A stretch of 20,977 bases of DNA, taken from NCBI GenBank assembly GCA_021826485.1, contig JAKAZX010000015.1:1-20977 (forward strand). The letters are read 5' to 3'. Source of the stretch: Pseudomonadota bacterium. GTDB taxonomy: Bacteria > Pseudomonadota > Alphaproteobacteria > Acetobacterales > Acetobacteraceae. Numbering within the stretch: the first letter of the stretch is position 1; each line of letters opens with the position of its first letter. The position numbers were made by a program, and so were the translations under genes. Below are positions 1 to 8,390 of the stretch, one piece after another. The notes beneath the pieces are model-generated. The model ran no database searches, was not told the origin of the DNA, and saw only the letters and a program-made list of their open reading frames with translations.

Positions 1-608
1 GCATAGGTGTCGGCGGTCGCGCGGAAGCTGCCGTGGACGTGGCGCACGCCCTTCGGCTGTCCGGTGGAGCCGGAGGAGTAGAACCAGGCCGCCACCTCGT
101 CGTCCGGCGCCTGCACGGTCTCGGCCTCCGCCGCGCCGCCGGCGAGGAACGCGTCGAGCGAGCGCGTCCCCGCCGGCAGGTCCGCCGGCGCGCCGGCGAC
201 GATCACGTGGCGCAGCGACGGCGTGGCGGCGAACACGGAGGCGAGCGGGGCAAACAGCGGGGCGGAAATGAACACCGCCTCGGCCCGGCTGTCGGCCAGG
301 ATATGCGCGACGATCGCGGCCGGCAGCAGGGTGTTGACCGGAACCGGCACCACGCCCGCCCGCAGCGCGCCCCAGAAGGCGACCGGGAACTCAACGCTAT
401 CGAGCAGCAGCAGGCAGATGCGCCGCTCCCGCCCGATCCCGGCCCTGGCGAGCGCGCTGGCGAAACGGTGGCTCTCGGCATGCAGCGCGCCATAGGTCAG
501 GTGCCGCGCGGCGTCGGTGAAGGCCGGCCGGTCCGCCCGCCCCTCGCGGACATGCCGGTCGAGGAAGTGATCGACCGCATTGCCCTGGCGCGGCGCGGGC
601 GTATTCAT
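1..608 (-). CDS. Benzoate-CoA ligase family acyl-CoA synthetase (AMP-forming), C-terminus cut off by the window edge
   Basis: Only the N-terminal 202 residues are present, because the gene runs off the left edge. The enzyme class activates a carboxylic acid as an acyl-adenylate and transfers it to coenzyme A in the cytoplasm. The ANL phosphate-binding loop is visible as YSSGSTGQPKG at residues 177-187. The opening residues NAVDHFLDRHVREGR (10-24) resemble the start of benzoate-CoA ligases, so an aromatic acid is the best substrate guess. The substrate pocket and the catalytic C-terminal lysine lie outside the window. The ATG at 606-608 is 6 nt after the stop of the coiled-coil gene 615-1208, so the two are probably cotranscribed. 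The family is well supported by the P-loop; the substrate is inference. Confidence 0.85.
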   Translation of the reverse strand, partial: MNTPAPRQGNAVDHFLDRHVREGRADRPAFTDAARHLTYGALHAESHRFASALARAGIGRERRICLLLLDSVEFPVAFWGALRAGVVPVPVNTLLPAAIVAHILADSRAEAVFISAPLFAPLASVFAATPSLRHVIVAGAPADLPAGTRSLDAFLAGGAAEAETVQAPDDEVAAWFYSSGSTGQPKGVRHVHGSFRATADTY

Positions 609-614
609 GGCCGG

Positions 615-1208
615 TCAGTGGCCATCCCGCTCGCGCCAGCCGCGGACCCACCATTTCACCGGCTTGGCGGTGTTTTCCGGCGGCACGGCAGGCGGCTTGG
701 CGGATTTCGGCGGACGGCCCCGCCGGCGCACCTGCGGCTCCGGCAGCGCCGCCACCGGCGCCGCCGCGGCGGTCCGCAGGGTGCGCACTTCGTCCTGCAG
801 GCGTTGCATGGCGGCCTCGGCCTCGTCGCGGGCGAGCGAGGCATGGGCGAGCTTGGTCTGCAGGTCGCGGATCGTGCCCTGGGCTGCGGCCAGGGAGCGT
901 TCCGCCCGCTCCCGCGCCGCCTGCGCCTCCTGTGTGGCCGCGGCGGTGCTGTCCTGCCGGTGATTCGCATTCGCGTCGCCACGGAACGGAACCATTTCCA
1001 CCGGCACTTCGCCGTCCGCCACGAAGCGGTGACGATGTCGCGCCTGCATATGGCCGCCGGCGGCCCGCTGCGGCGGGCTGTGCGACGGCGGCGGCGCCTG
1101 GGCGTCGAGCCCCAGAGCGCGGCGCATGCGGGCCTCGGTCGACTGGATGGACGTGGAATCGGGGGCGGATCGCTCCGGCCCGGGAGTGAACGGGCGGTGA
1201 CGGGTCAC
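615..1208 (-). CDS. Hypothetical coiled-coil protein with AT-hook-like motif
   Basis: No named family is recognised in these 197 residues. The protein has a Pro/Ser/Arg-rich N-terminus. A heptad-like coiled coil follows at about residues 90-148, rich in Ala, Gln, Glu and Arg. Next comes RRRGRPPKS at about 160-168, which has the GRP core of an AT-hook DNA-binding motif, and then a basic tail containing VKWWVRGWRERDGH. No signal peptide or membrane helix is seen. The first start is a GTG at 1206-1208 without a clear ribosome binding site. An ATG at 1125-1127 preceded by GAGG is a good alternative and would give 170 residues. The gene ends 6 nt before the acyl-CoA ligase. A DNA-associated role is inferred from the short motif only. 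Confidence 0.7.
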   Translation of the reverse strand: MTRHRPFTPGPERSAPDSTSIQSTEARMRRALGLDAQAPPPSHSPPQRAAGGHMQARHRHRFVADGEVPVEMVPFRGDANANHRQDSTAAATQEAQAARERAERSLAAAQGTIRDLQTKLAHASLARDEAEAAMQRLQDEVRTLRTAAAAPVAALPEPQVRRRGRPPKSAKPPAVPPENTAKPVKWWVRGWRERDGH

Positions 1209-1398
1209 GGCGTAGGCGACATTCGAAAAGTCCCCGCGAGGAAATAGCTTGGAGATCGGTGTGATCTGTTGCGACGCCGGAAGCAGGGGCGGTTCGCGTC
1301 TGTCCGATCGTTGTCAGGTCTGGATGGCTGCCGCAGACAATGCAGGGAGTTGCTTGCGTACGTCAACCGCCGCTGTCCGGGACCCCTGACAGATGTGT

Positions 1399-1427
1399 TT
1401 GCAGATTGCCTTCTGATGTGATATGGC
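1399..1427 (+). promoter_or_regulatory. Weak candidate promoter with overlapping dyad, upstream of the small membrane protein
   Basis: TTGCAG (1399-1404) and TATGGC (1422-1427) are separated by 17 nt, each matching three of six consensus bases, with TG-rich sequence before the -10. The arms ATTGCC (1405-1410) and GGCAAT (1425-1430) form an interrupted dyad across the spacer and -10 region, which could be a repressor site. Transcription would start near 1434, 24 nt before the ATG at 1458. The rest of the 1209-1457 spacer shows nothing else I can name. Confidence 0.25.
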
Positions 1428-1457
1428 AATCATTGGCTGACCCGCGGAGGCCCCGGG

Positions 1458-1736
1458 ATGCGCAGCATCGCCGCCTTGCCGGAAACGGCGGTGATCGCCC
1501 TTGCGGCGCTCTGGCTGCTCGCCGTGGCGTCGCTTGCGCGCGGCCTGCTGTCCGCGCGCAGCGGCACCGTGGAGAGCGGCATGCTCCTCCGCCTGCCGCT
1601 GGTCGTCAGTTTCGGCGTACTGCTCGCCGGCCTGTACATCGTCACCTCGACCGATTATTCCGGCGACGACCGGGTCTGGGGCTACGGGCTGCTCGGCGCG
1701 GTCGCGGGATACTGGCTGCGCGGCTCGGTCCGCTGA
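1458..1736 (+). CDS. Small integral membrane protein, unknown function
   Basis: This 92-residue protein has an N-terminal hydrophobic helix at about residues 9-28 and a second at about 44-62. A short polar segment (STDYSGDDRVWG) follows, then a third hydrophobic stretch at about 75-87 ending in LRGSVR. It therefore probably spans the inner membrane two or three times. The ATG at 1458 is supported by GGAGG at 1446-1450, seven nt upstream. About 97 nt separate it from the next gene on the same strand. I do not recognise the family and assign no function; the strong ribosome binding site and coherent hydrophobic pattern argue that it is real. Confidence 0.6.
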   Translation: MRSIAALPETAVIALAALWLLAVASLARGLLSARSGTVESGMLLRLPLVVSFGVLLAGLYIVTSTDYSGDDRVWGYGLLGAVAGYWLRGSVR

Positions 1737-1833
1737 GCGCCGGCCGCGGCTGCGCAGCGGCGCACGCGGAAGGGCCTGCCGCTCGCCGGGCGTCTTGGCT
1801 ATCCTGCGGCGATCACCCGACGGAGGATGGCCG

Positions 1834-2739
1834 ATGCTGGATCGTCAGGCGCTTGCGCGCATCCCGTTGCGCCCGGCCAACACGGCAGACCCGGCGCCGG
1901 ATTATCCGTGGCCGGCGCCGTACACCGCGGCGATGTTCCTGTCCTTCGACGTGGACGCCGAAAGCGCCTGGACCAGCAAGGATGCGGGCCACGCCGACCG
2001 CCTGATCACCATGAGCTACGGCGGCTACGAGGCGCGGGTGGGCACCCCGAAGCTGCTGGAACTGCTCGACCGGCTGGGCCTGAAGGCGACGTTCTTCATC
2101 ACCGGCTGGTCGGTGGACGCGCATCCGGCGATGGCGGAGGCGATCCTGCGCGCCGGGCATGAGATCGGGCATCACGGCTATCATCATCTCCTCCCCGATC
2201 CTGGCGACCCGTGGATCGAGGAGGAGGTGGAGCGCGGGTTCGACGCGCTGCAGCGGCGCCTCGGCGTGGTGCCGAAAGGCTACCGGGCGCCGTACGGCGA
2301 ATTCACCGAGTCGCTGCGGGTCGCGCTGGTCCGCCGCGGCATCCTCTACACCTCGTCGTTCCGCGACGACGTGCGCCCGTACCGGCACCGCCTCGCCGAC
2401 GGCTCGCGCGGCACCATCGAACTGCCGGTGACGGCGAGCTACGACGACTGGATGCACGGGCTGTCCGCCCGCTTCAGCCCGCGGCCGATCTTCCCGAAGG
2501 AACACGTCCTGTCACTGTGGAAGGACGAGCTGGACGAGGTGCGCGACTGGGGCGCGATGGTCACAACGGTGCTGCACCCGCAGTGCAGCGGCCGGCCGAT
2601 GCGCCTCAGGCTGCTGCGCGAGTTCCTCACCTATGCGAAAAGCTGCGCCGACCTGTGGATCGCGACCGGCGAGCAGATCGCCGCCAACTTCGTGCGCCAC
2701 GAGGCCGCCGCGCAGGTCAGGACCGGTACGACCCGTTGA
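1834..2739 (+). CDS. Polysaccharide deacetylase family protein (NodB/CE4 fold, HpPgdA- or PuuE-like)
   Basis: This is a 301-residue metal-dependent deacetylase-fold protein. The first CE4 motif is FLSFDVDAES (35-44), supplying the catalytic and metal-binding aspartates. The second is GHEIGHHGYHH (108-118), containing the HxxxH zinc-ligand pattern, and the third is RAPYGEF at 151-157. There is no signal peptide, so the protein is probably cytoplasmic, as for HpPgdA-like peptidoglycan deacetylases and PuuE-type amide hydrolases. The substrate therefore cannot be decided between a cell-wall sugar and a small amide. The ATG at 1834 follows GGAGG at 1822-1826 with 7 nt spacing; the frame is open further upstream, but that extension overlaps the preceding gene and is Arg/Cys-rich. 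The 3' end overlaps the convergent argJ by 23 nt. Confidence 0.85.
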   Translation: MLDRQALARIPLRPANTADPAPDYPWPAPYTAAMFLSFDVDAESAWTSKDAGHADRLITMSYGGYEARVGTPKLLELLDRLGLKATFFITGWSVDAHPAMAEAILRAGHEIGHHGYHHLLPDPGDPWIEEEVERGFDALQRRLGVVPKGYRAPYGEFTESLRVALVRRGILYTSSFRDDVRPYRHRLADGSRGTIELPVTASYDDWMHGLSARFSPRPIFPKEHVLSLWKDELDEVRDWGAMVTTVLHPQCSGRPMRLRLLREFLTYAKSCADLWIATGEQIAANFVRHEAAAQVRTGTTR

Positions 2740-3940
2740 TGTCGATGTAGCCGTGCGTGAGATCGCAGGTCCAGGCGGTGCCGCGCCCGTCGCCCAGGCC
2801 GAGATCGACCGCGATCGCGATCTCCCGCTCGCGCATATGCGCGACCACCGGCGCCTCGTCGTAGCCGGGCACGACGCTGCCGTCGCGGGCCATCCAGGTG
2901 CCGCCGATCGCGATGCCGAGCCGGTCGCGGTCGGCCGGCTCGCCGGCCTTGCCGACCGCCATGACGATGCGGCCCCAGTTGGCATCGCCGCCGGCGATCG
3001 CGGTCTTGACCAGGGGCGCGTTGGCGATCGCGAGCGCCACCCGGCGGGCCGAGGCGGCGGAGACCGCGCCCGACACGTCGATGCGGATCAGGTGCTGCGC
3101 GCCTTCCCCGTCCCGCACCACGGCGAGCGCGAGATCGCCCAGCACCGCATGCAACTGCGCGGTGAAGTCGCCGAGCGCGGCGGCGTCCGTCACCGCCGCA
3201 TGGCGCGCCTGGCCGGTCGCGAACAGCAGCACCGTGTCGCTGGTCGAGGTGTCGGAATCGACGGTCGTGCAGTTGAACGTGGCCTCCACGCCTGACAGCA
3301 GCGCCGCCTGCATCAACGGGGCGGGGATCGCGGCGTCGGTGAAGACGAAGCACAGCATGGTCGCCATGTCGGGGGCGATCATGCCGCTGCCCTTGGCGAT
3401 GCCGGTGATCCGCACCTCGGTCCCGCCGATCCGGGCGGTGCGCGTTGCCGCCTTGGGGAAGGTGTCGGTGGTCATGATGCCGCGCGCCGCCGCCTCCCAC
3501 CCGTCGGCGCGCAGGACGGCGTGCAGGCCGGGCAGGGAGGCGGTCAGCCGCGGATACGGCAGCCTCTCGCCGATCACCCCGGTGGAGGCGAGGAAGATCT
3601 GGGCCGCCGGACAGTCCAGCAGCGCGGCGGCGGCGGCGGCGGTGCGCTCCACCGCCTCCCGCCCCGCCCGGCCGGTGAACACGTTGGCGTTGCCGGCATT
3701 CACCACCAGGCCGCGGGCGACGCCCCCGGCCAGCATGGTGCGGCACCAGTCCACCGGCGCGCCGGGGCAGCGATTGCGGGTGAACACCCCCGCGACCGTG
3801 GTGCCGGGCGCCAGCTCCGCCATGACCACGTCGTCGCGGCCGGCATAGCGGATGCCCGCCGCCGCGGCGCCCAGACGGACGCCGGCGATCGGCGGCAGGG
3901 CGGGGAGGGGAAGCGCGAGCGGGGAGACCGGCAGGGCCAT
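2717..3940 (-). CDS. argJ: Bifunctional glutamate N-acetyltransferase/ornithine acetyltransferase ArgJ
   Basis: ArgJ transfers the acetyl group from N-acetylornithine to glutamate, closing the cyclic arginine pathway. Many members also make N-acetylglutamate from acetyl-CoA. The 407-residue protein carries the self-cleavage signature KGSGMIAPDMATML at 183-196, with Thr194 as the expected new N-terminal nucleophile after cleavage between Ala193 and Thr194. FLASTGVIGERLP (116-128) is also typical, and the C-terminus ends HGYIDINGSYRS as in the family. The start is 7 nt after the stop of the parvulin gene, so the two probably form an operon transcribed away from secA. The 3' end overlaps the convergent deacetylase gene. 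Whether this copy is mono- or bifunctional cannot be read from the sequence. Confidence 0.97.
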   Translation of the reverse strand: MALPVSPLALPLPALPPIAGVRLGAAAAGIRYAGRDDVVMAELAPGTTVAGVFTRNRCPGAPVDWCRTMLAGGVARGLVVNAGNANVFTGRAGREAVERTAAAAAALLDCPAAQIFLASTGVIGERLPYPRLTASLPGLHAVLRADGWEAAARGIMTTDTFPKAATRTARIGGTEVRITGIAKGSGMIAPDMATMLCFVFTDAAIPAPLMQAALLSGVEATFNCTTVDSDTSTSDTVLLFATGQARHAAVTDAAALGDFTAQLHAVLGDLALAVVRDGEGAQHLIRIDVSGAVSAASARRVALAIANAPLVKTAIAGGDANWGRIVMAVGKAGEPADRDRLGIAIGGTWMARDGSVVPGYDEAPVVAHMREREIAIAVDLGLGDGRGTAWTCDLTHGYIDINGSYRS

Positions 3941-3947
3941 GGTGCCG

Positions 3948-4883
3948 CTACTTCGACTGCGCCGGCGGTTCGGCCGAATCGGTCGCCTTCGGCGTCGAGC
4001 CGTCCGGGTTGAACCGCTCGATCGTCAGCCCCTGCCGCGCCTCGGCGACGATCTTGCGCACGCCTTCCTGGATCATGTCCTGGCGCAACTGTTCGCGGGC
4101 CTGTTCAAAACTTGGCGGCGGCGCCTGCCGGCGGCCCTCCACCTTGATGACGTGCCAGCCATACTGGGTGTGGACTGGCGTATCCGTGATCTGGCCGGGC
4201 TGCAGGGCGAACGCCGCGGCGGCGAAATCGGGCACCATGTCGTCCTTCTTGAACCAGCCGAGGTCGCCGCCCTGGGCCGCGCCGGGGTCCTTGCTGTACT
4301 GCTTGGCAAGGTCGGCGAAATCGGCGCCCGCCTTGAGCTTGGCGATGATCGACTTGGCCTCGTCCTCGCTGTTCACCAGGATGTGCCGGGCGTGGACTTC
4401 CTCCGGCCCCGGCTTGTTGGCGATCGTCGCGTCGTAGCGTGCCTTTACTTTCTCCTCGTTCACCTCCGGGCCGACATCGCGGCTGAGCAGCGCGTTCTGC
4501 AGCGCCGAATCGGCGGCACGGGTCATCTGCCGCGCGACCTGCGGGTCCTTGTCCAGCCCCTGCTTCTGCGCGAGCAGGATCAGAGCCTTACGGTCGACGA
4601 GCTGGTCCACCATCATCGGGAACAGCATGTTCGGCGGCAGGTTGCGGTACTCGTCCGGCAGCGCCGCCATCGCTTCGCGCACGTCGCTGGCGCGGATTTC
4701 CGCGCCGTCCACCTTGGCGACCACGGGATCGGGGGCAGCGGCCGCCTGTCCCGGCGCAGGCGCGGGCGCCGGCGCGGCGGGGGGCGCGGACTCGGTTCCG
4801 GCCGGCGCGCTGGTGGTTTGCGCCGACGCCGCACCCCCCAGCACCGAGAGCGCGGTGAGCAGGGGTAACACGATACTCCGCAT
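3948..4883 (-). CDS. Exported parvulin-type peptidyl-prolyl cis-trans isomerase (PpiC/PrsA/SurA-like)
   Basis: This protein catalyses cis-trans isomerisation of prolyl bonds in exported proteins. Residues 1-21 form a signal peptide (basic start, hydrophobic core, ASA before Gln22), placing the mature protein in the periplasm. A Pro/Ala-rich linker at about 26-53 leads into a SurA_N-like helical region at about 54-150. The parvulin domain follows at about 161-251 and contains ARHILV (165-170), FADLAKQYSKDP, GGDLGWF and GWHVIKVEG, with the two family histidines at 167 and 244. A charged tail ends the 311 residues. The ribosome binding site AGGAAGGA lies upstream of the ATG. The gene is divergent from secA, which delivers its likely clients, and is followed by argJ after 7 nt. 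Confidence 0.93.
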   Translation of the reverse strand: MRSIVLPLLTALSVLGGAASAQTTSAPAGTESAPPAAPAPAPAPGQAAAAPDPVVAKVDGAEIRASDVREAMAALPDEYRNLPPNMLFPMMVDQLVDRKALILLAQKQGLDKDPQVARQMTRAADSALQNALLSRDVGPEVNEEKVKARYDATIANKPGPEEVHARHILVNSEDEAKSIIAKLKAGADFADLAKQYSKDPGAAQGGDLGWFKKDDMVPDFAAAAFALQPGQITDTPVHTQYGWHVIKVEGRRQAPPPSFEQAREQLRQDMIQEGVRKIVAEARQGLTIERFNPDGSTPKATDSAEPPAQSK

Positions 4884-4958
4884 GGCCGATCCTTCCTGAA
4901 TTCCGCGGAGAATGGCGGATCGGCAGGGCGCTCACAAGCCGCCCCGGCCCCGGAGTCG

Positions 4959-4987
4959 TTGACCCGCGGCGGGTGGGGTCCTATCTC
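4959..4987 (+). promoter_or_regulatory. Candidate sigma-70 type promoter of secA
   Basis: TTGACC (4959-4964) and TATCTC (4982-4987) are separated by exactly 17 nt. Transcription would start near 4994, giving a leader of about 105 nt before secA. It lies in the 216-nt spacer between secA and the divergent parvulin gene and is the best match there on the plus strand. Confidence 0.45.
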
Positions 4988-5099
4988 CCCAGCCTTGATC
5001 GGAAGGCTCCCCCGGGGTGGCTGACGGGCCAGCGGCAGCGCCGGTCTCCCCGTCAAGCTGCACTATGGGGCCGACGACGTCCATCCGGAAGGCTTGCAT

Positions 5100-7835
5100 A
5101 TGTTCGCCACGCTCGCCCGCGCCGTCTTCGGCACAAGCAACGATCGCGTCGTGAAGACCTATCTGCGCAGGGTCCCGCAGATCAATGCGCTTGAGCCCGA
5201 GATCGCGGCACTGAGCGATGACGACCTGCGCAACCGGACGGCGGTGTTCCGCGAGCGGCTGGCGCAGGGCGCCGCGCTGGAATCGCTGCTGCCGGAAGCC
5301 TTCGCCGTTGTGCGCGAGGCGGCCAAGCGTACGCTCGGGATGCGCCACTTCGATGTGCAGTTGATCGGCGGGATGGTGCTGCACGACGGCAAGATCGCCG
5401 AGATGAAGACCGGCGAAGGCAAGACGCTGGTGGCGACGCTGCCCGTCTATCTGAATGCGCTCGCCGGCAAGGGCGTGCATGTCGTCACGGTGAACGACTA
5501 CCTGGCCCGGCGCGATGCCGAGTGGATGGGCCGCATCTACACGTTCCTCGGCCTCTCGGTCGGGGTGATCGTCCACGGGCTGGACGACATCCAGCGCCGC
5601 GCCGCCTATGCCGCCGACGTGACCTACGGCACCAACAACGAATTCGGCTTCGACTATCTTCGCGACAACATGAAGTACCGGCTGGAGGACATGGTCCAGC
5701 GCGACTTCTCCTACGCGATCGTCGATGAGGTGGACAGCATCCTGGTCGACGAGGCGCGCACGCCGCTGATCATCTCCGGCCCGGCTGAGGATTCCTCCGA
5801 ACTCTACCGGCGCGTCGACATCGTGGTGCGCGAACTGGTGAACGACGCGACCACCTACGAGAAGGAGGAGAAGACGCGGACGGTGGCGCTGACGGAATCC
5901 GGCAGCCAGAATGTCGAGGACATGCTGCGAACCGCGGCGATCATCACCGAGGGCAACCTGTATGATATCTTCAATGTCACGGTGCTGCACCACGTCCAGC
6001 AGTCGCTGCGCGCCCACGTGCTGTTCGCGCGCGACGTGGACTACATCGTCCGCCAGGACAAGGTGGTGATCATCGACGAGTTCACCGGGCGCATGATGGA
6101 AGGCCGCCGCTATTCGGAAGGGCTGCACCAGGCGCTGGAGGCGAAGGAGGGGGTCACCATCCAGGCCGAGAACCAGACGCTCGCCTCGATCACCTTCCAG
6201 AACTACTTCCGCCTCTATCCGAAGCTTGCCGGCATGACCGGCACGGCGATGACCGAGGCGGACGAGTTCGCCGAGATCTACAAGCTCGAAGTGGTCGAGA
6301 TTCCGACCAACGTCAACGTGGTCCGCAAGGACGAGGACGACGAGGTCTACCGCACCGCCGAGGAGAAGTACAACGCCGTCGTCAAGCTGATCGAGGAGGC
6401 GCGCGCCCGCAATCAGCCAGTGCTGGTCGGCACCACCAGCATCGAGAAAAGCGAGCTGATGAGCGAGCTGCTGAAGAAAAAGAAAGTGCCGCATCAGGTG
6501 CTGAACGCGCGCTTCCACGAGCAGGAAGCGGTGATCGTGGCCCAGGCGGGTGCCCCGGGCGCGATCACCATCGCCACCAACATGGCCGGCCGCGGCACCG
6601 ACATCAAGCTCGGCGGCAACCTGGAGATGCGCACCAAGCTCGAAGTGGCGAACATCGCCGACCCGGCGCGCGCGGCCGAGCGGGAGGCGGAAATCCGCGA
6701 GGAGATTCTCCGCAACCACGAGATCGTCAAGCAGGCCGGCGGGCTGTTCGTCGTCGGCACCGAGCGGCACGAAAGCCGCCGCATCGACAACCAGTTGCGC
6801 GGCCGCTCGGGCCGCCAGGGCGATCCGGGCGCATCGCGCTTCTTCCTGTCGCTGGAAGACGACCTGATGCGCATCTTCGGCTCCGAGCGCATGGGCGGGA
6901 TGTTGCAGCGGCTCGGGCTGAAGGACGGCGAGGCGATCGTCCATCCGTGGATCAACAAGGCGCTGGAGAAGGCGCAGAAGAAGGTCGAAGCCCGCAACTT
7001 CGACATGCGCAAGAACGTGCTGAAATACGACGACGTGATGAACAATCAGCGGCGCGAAGTGTACGCCCAGCGCCGCGAGTTCATGCGGGCGGCGGATGTG
7101 AACGAGACCGTCGTCGATATGCGCGCCGAAGTCGTCGGCGCCATGGTCGCCCGCCGCATCCCCGAGAAGGCTTTCGCCGAGCAATGGGAAGCCGCGGCCT
7201 TGCAGCAGGATGTCCGCCGCGTGCTCAACCTCGACCTGCCGGTCGTGGACTGGGCGAAGGAGGAAGGGATCGACGAAACCCAGATCCGCGAACGTCTGGA
7301 GCAGGCCGTGGACGAGTTCATGCAGGCGAAGCTGCAGGCGCTCGGCCCGGACCTGATGCGCTATGTCGAAAAGAGCCTGCTGCTGCAGGTGCTCGACCAG
7401 GTGTGGAAGGAGCATCTGCTGGCGCTGGACCATCTGCGCCAGGGCATCGGCCTGCGCGCCTACGGCCAGCGCGATCCGCTGAACGAATACAAGAGCGAGG
7501 CCTTCGCGCTGTTCAACGCGATGCTGGACGAGCTGAAGGAGCGTGTCACGGCGATGCTCGCCCGGGTGGAACTGGCGCCCGATCCTGCCACGGCCCCGCC
7601 GCCGCCCGCGCCGCCGCCGGTGCCCGAGCGGGCCGCGATGGCGGGCTACGGTGCGATGCCGACCGAACCGGTGCTGGAGGCGGCGGTGACCGGCGCCGTC
7701 GGGCTCGCCGCCCTGCCGAGCCTCGCCGCCGTCGATCCCGCCGATCCCGGCACCTGGCACAACAGCCCGCGCAACGCGCTGTGCCCGTGCGGGTCAGGCC
7801 GCAAGTTCAAGCACTGTCACGGGCGCAGCGAATAG
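5100..7835 (+). CDS. secA: Preprotein translocase ATPase SecA
   Basis: SecA is the ATP-driven motor that pushes preproteins through SecYEG. The 911-residue protein has the Walker A segment MKTGEGKTL (102-110) and the DEVD Walker B box (209-212). The Q/GTTSIE and GRGTDIKLGG helicase motifs and the arginine-finger region GRSGRQGDPG are also present. After a Pro/Ala-rich linker the C-terminus is a SEC-C zinc motif with Cys895, Cys897, Cys906 and His907, used in the family to bind SecB and phospholipid. The ATG at 5100 has GGAAGG at 5087-5092 with 7 nt spacing. A TTG two codons upstream lies almost on that site and is rejected. The gene is divergent from the parvulin gene and converges on nusG with a 14-nt gap. 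Confidence 0.99.
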   Translation: MFATLARAVFGTSNDRVVKTYLRRVPQINALEPEIAALSDDDLRNRTAVFRERLAQGAALESLLPEAFAVVREAAKRTLGMRHFDVQLIGGMVLHDGKIAEMKTGEGKTLVATLPVYLNALAGKGVHVVTVNDYLARRDAEWMGRIYTFLGLSVGVIVHGLDDIQRRAAYAADVTYGTNNEFGFDYLRDNMKYRLEDMVQRDFSYAIVDEVDSILVDEARTPLIISGPAEDSSELYRRVDIVVRELVNDATTYEKEEKTRTVALTESGSQNVEDMLRTAAIITEGNLYDIFNVTVLHHVQQSLRAHVLFARDVDYIVRQDKVVIIDEFTGRMMEGRRYSEGLHQALEAKEGVTIQAENQTLASITFQNYFRLYPKLAGMTGTAMTEADEFAEIYKLEVVEIPTNVNVVRKDEDDEVYRTAEEKYNAVVKLIEEARARNQPVLVGTTSIEKSELMSELLKKKKVPHQVLNARFHEQEAVIVAQAGAPGAITIATNMAGRGTDIKLGGNLEMRTKLEVANIADPARAAEREAEIREEILRNHEIVKQAGGLFVVGTERHESRRIDNQLRGRSGRQGDPGASRFFLSLEDDLMRIFGSERMGGMLQRLGLKDGEAIVHPWINKALEKAQKKVEARNFDMRKNVLKYDDVMNNQRREVYAQRREFMRAADVNETVVDMRAEVVGAMVARRIPEKAFAEQWEAAALQQDVRRVLNLDLPVVDWAKEEGIDETQIRERLEQAVDEFMQAKLQALGPDLMRYVEKSLLLQVLDQVWKEHLLALDHLRQGIGLRAYGQRDPLNEYKSEAFALFNAMLDELKERVTAMLARVELAPDPATAPPPPAPPPVPERAAMAGYGAMPTEPVLEAAVTGAVGLAALPSLAAVDPADPGTWHNSPRNALCPCGSGRKFKHCHGRSE

Positions 7836-7849
7836 CCGGCGGCCGGCGG

Positions 7850-8380
7850 TCAGACCTTCTCGACCTGGCCGTATTCCAGTTCGACGGGCGTCGAGCGGCC
7901 GAAGATGGAAACGCTCACCTTCACCCGGCCCTTTTCCTCGTCCACTTCCTCGACCGTGCCGTTGAAGCTGGTGAAGGGGCCGTCGGCCACCCGCACCTGC
8001 TCGCCCACCTCGAACAGCACCGACGGGCGCGGCCGCTCCACGCCTTCCTGGGTCTGACGGATGATGCGCTCCGCCTCGGCCTCGGAGATCGGCGTCGGCC
8101 GCAGCTTGGTGCCGAGGAACCCGGTGACCTTCGGGGTATCCTTCACCAGATGCCAGGCATGGTCGGTGAGTTCCATCTTCACCAGCACGTAGCCCGGGAA
8201 GAACTTGCGCTCGGCATTCACCTTCTGGCCGCGCCGCAGCTCCACGACTTCCTCGGAGGGGACGAGCACTTCGTCGATCTGATCGGCCAGTCCCTTCTGC
8301 GCGGCCTGTTCCTTGATCTGCTGGGCGATCTTCTTCTCGAATCCCGAATATACGTGCACGACGTACCAATGCTTGGCCAT
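7850..8380 (-). CDS. nusG: Transcription termination/antitermination protein NusG
   Basis: NusG binds RNA polymerase, suppresses pausing, and links it to Rho or to the ribosomal protein S10. The 176-residue protein has an NGN domain at about 4-108 (WYVVHVYSGFEKK at 5-17, FFPGYVLVKMELTDHAWH at 60-77). A KOW domain follows at about 122-155 (GEQVRVADGPFTSFNGTVEEV). The ATG at 8378-8380 begins MAKHWYVVHVYSG, the family-typical start, and lies 10 nt after the secE stop, so the two are cotranscribed. In many bacteria rplK follows nusG; here the next gene is secA on the opposite strand. Confidence 0.98.
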   Translation of the reverse strand: MAKHWYVVHVYSGFEKKIAQQIKEQAAQKGLADQIDEVLVPSEEVVELRRGQKVNAERKFFPGYVLVKMELTDHAWHLVKDTPKVTGFLGTKLRPTPISEAEAERIIRQTQEGVERPRPSVLFEVGEQVRVADGPFTSFNGTVEEVDEEKGRVKVSVSIFGRSTPVELEYGQVEKV

Positions 8381-8390
8381 GTCCGCTTCC

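Noticed and set aside
33..1247. 404-codon open frame on the plus strand opposite the acyl-CoA ligase and coiled-coil genes
   Set aside because: Its product is extremely Arg/Gly-rich with no motif. It is a GC-driven shadow of two better-supported minus-strand genes.
5065..5154. Short open frame (29 codons) in the secA leader overlapping the secA start, considered as a SecM-like control peptide
   Set aside because: It has no ribosome binding site, no export signal and no arrest-like sequence.
4932..7760. 942-codon open frame antisense to secA
   Set aside because: It lies wholly opposite an unmistakable secA, with His/Leu/Asp-rich shadow composition and no family motif.
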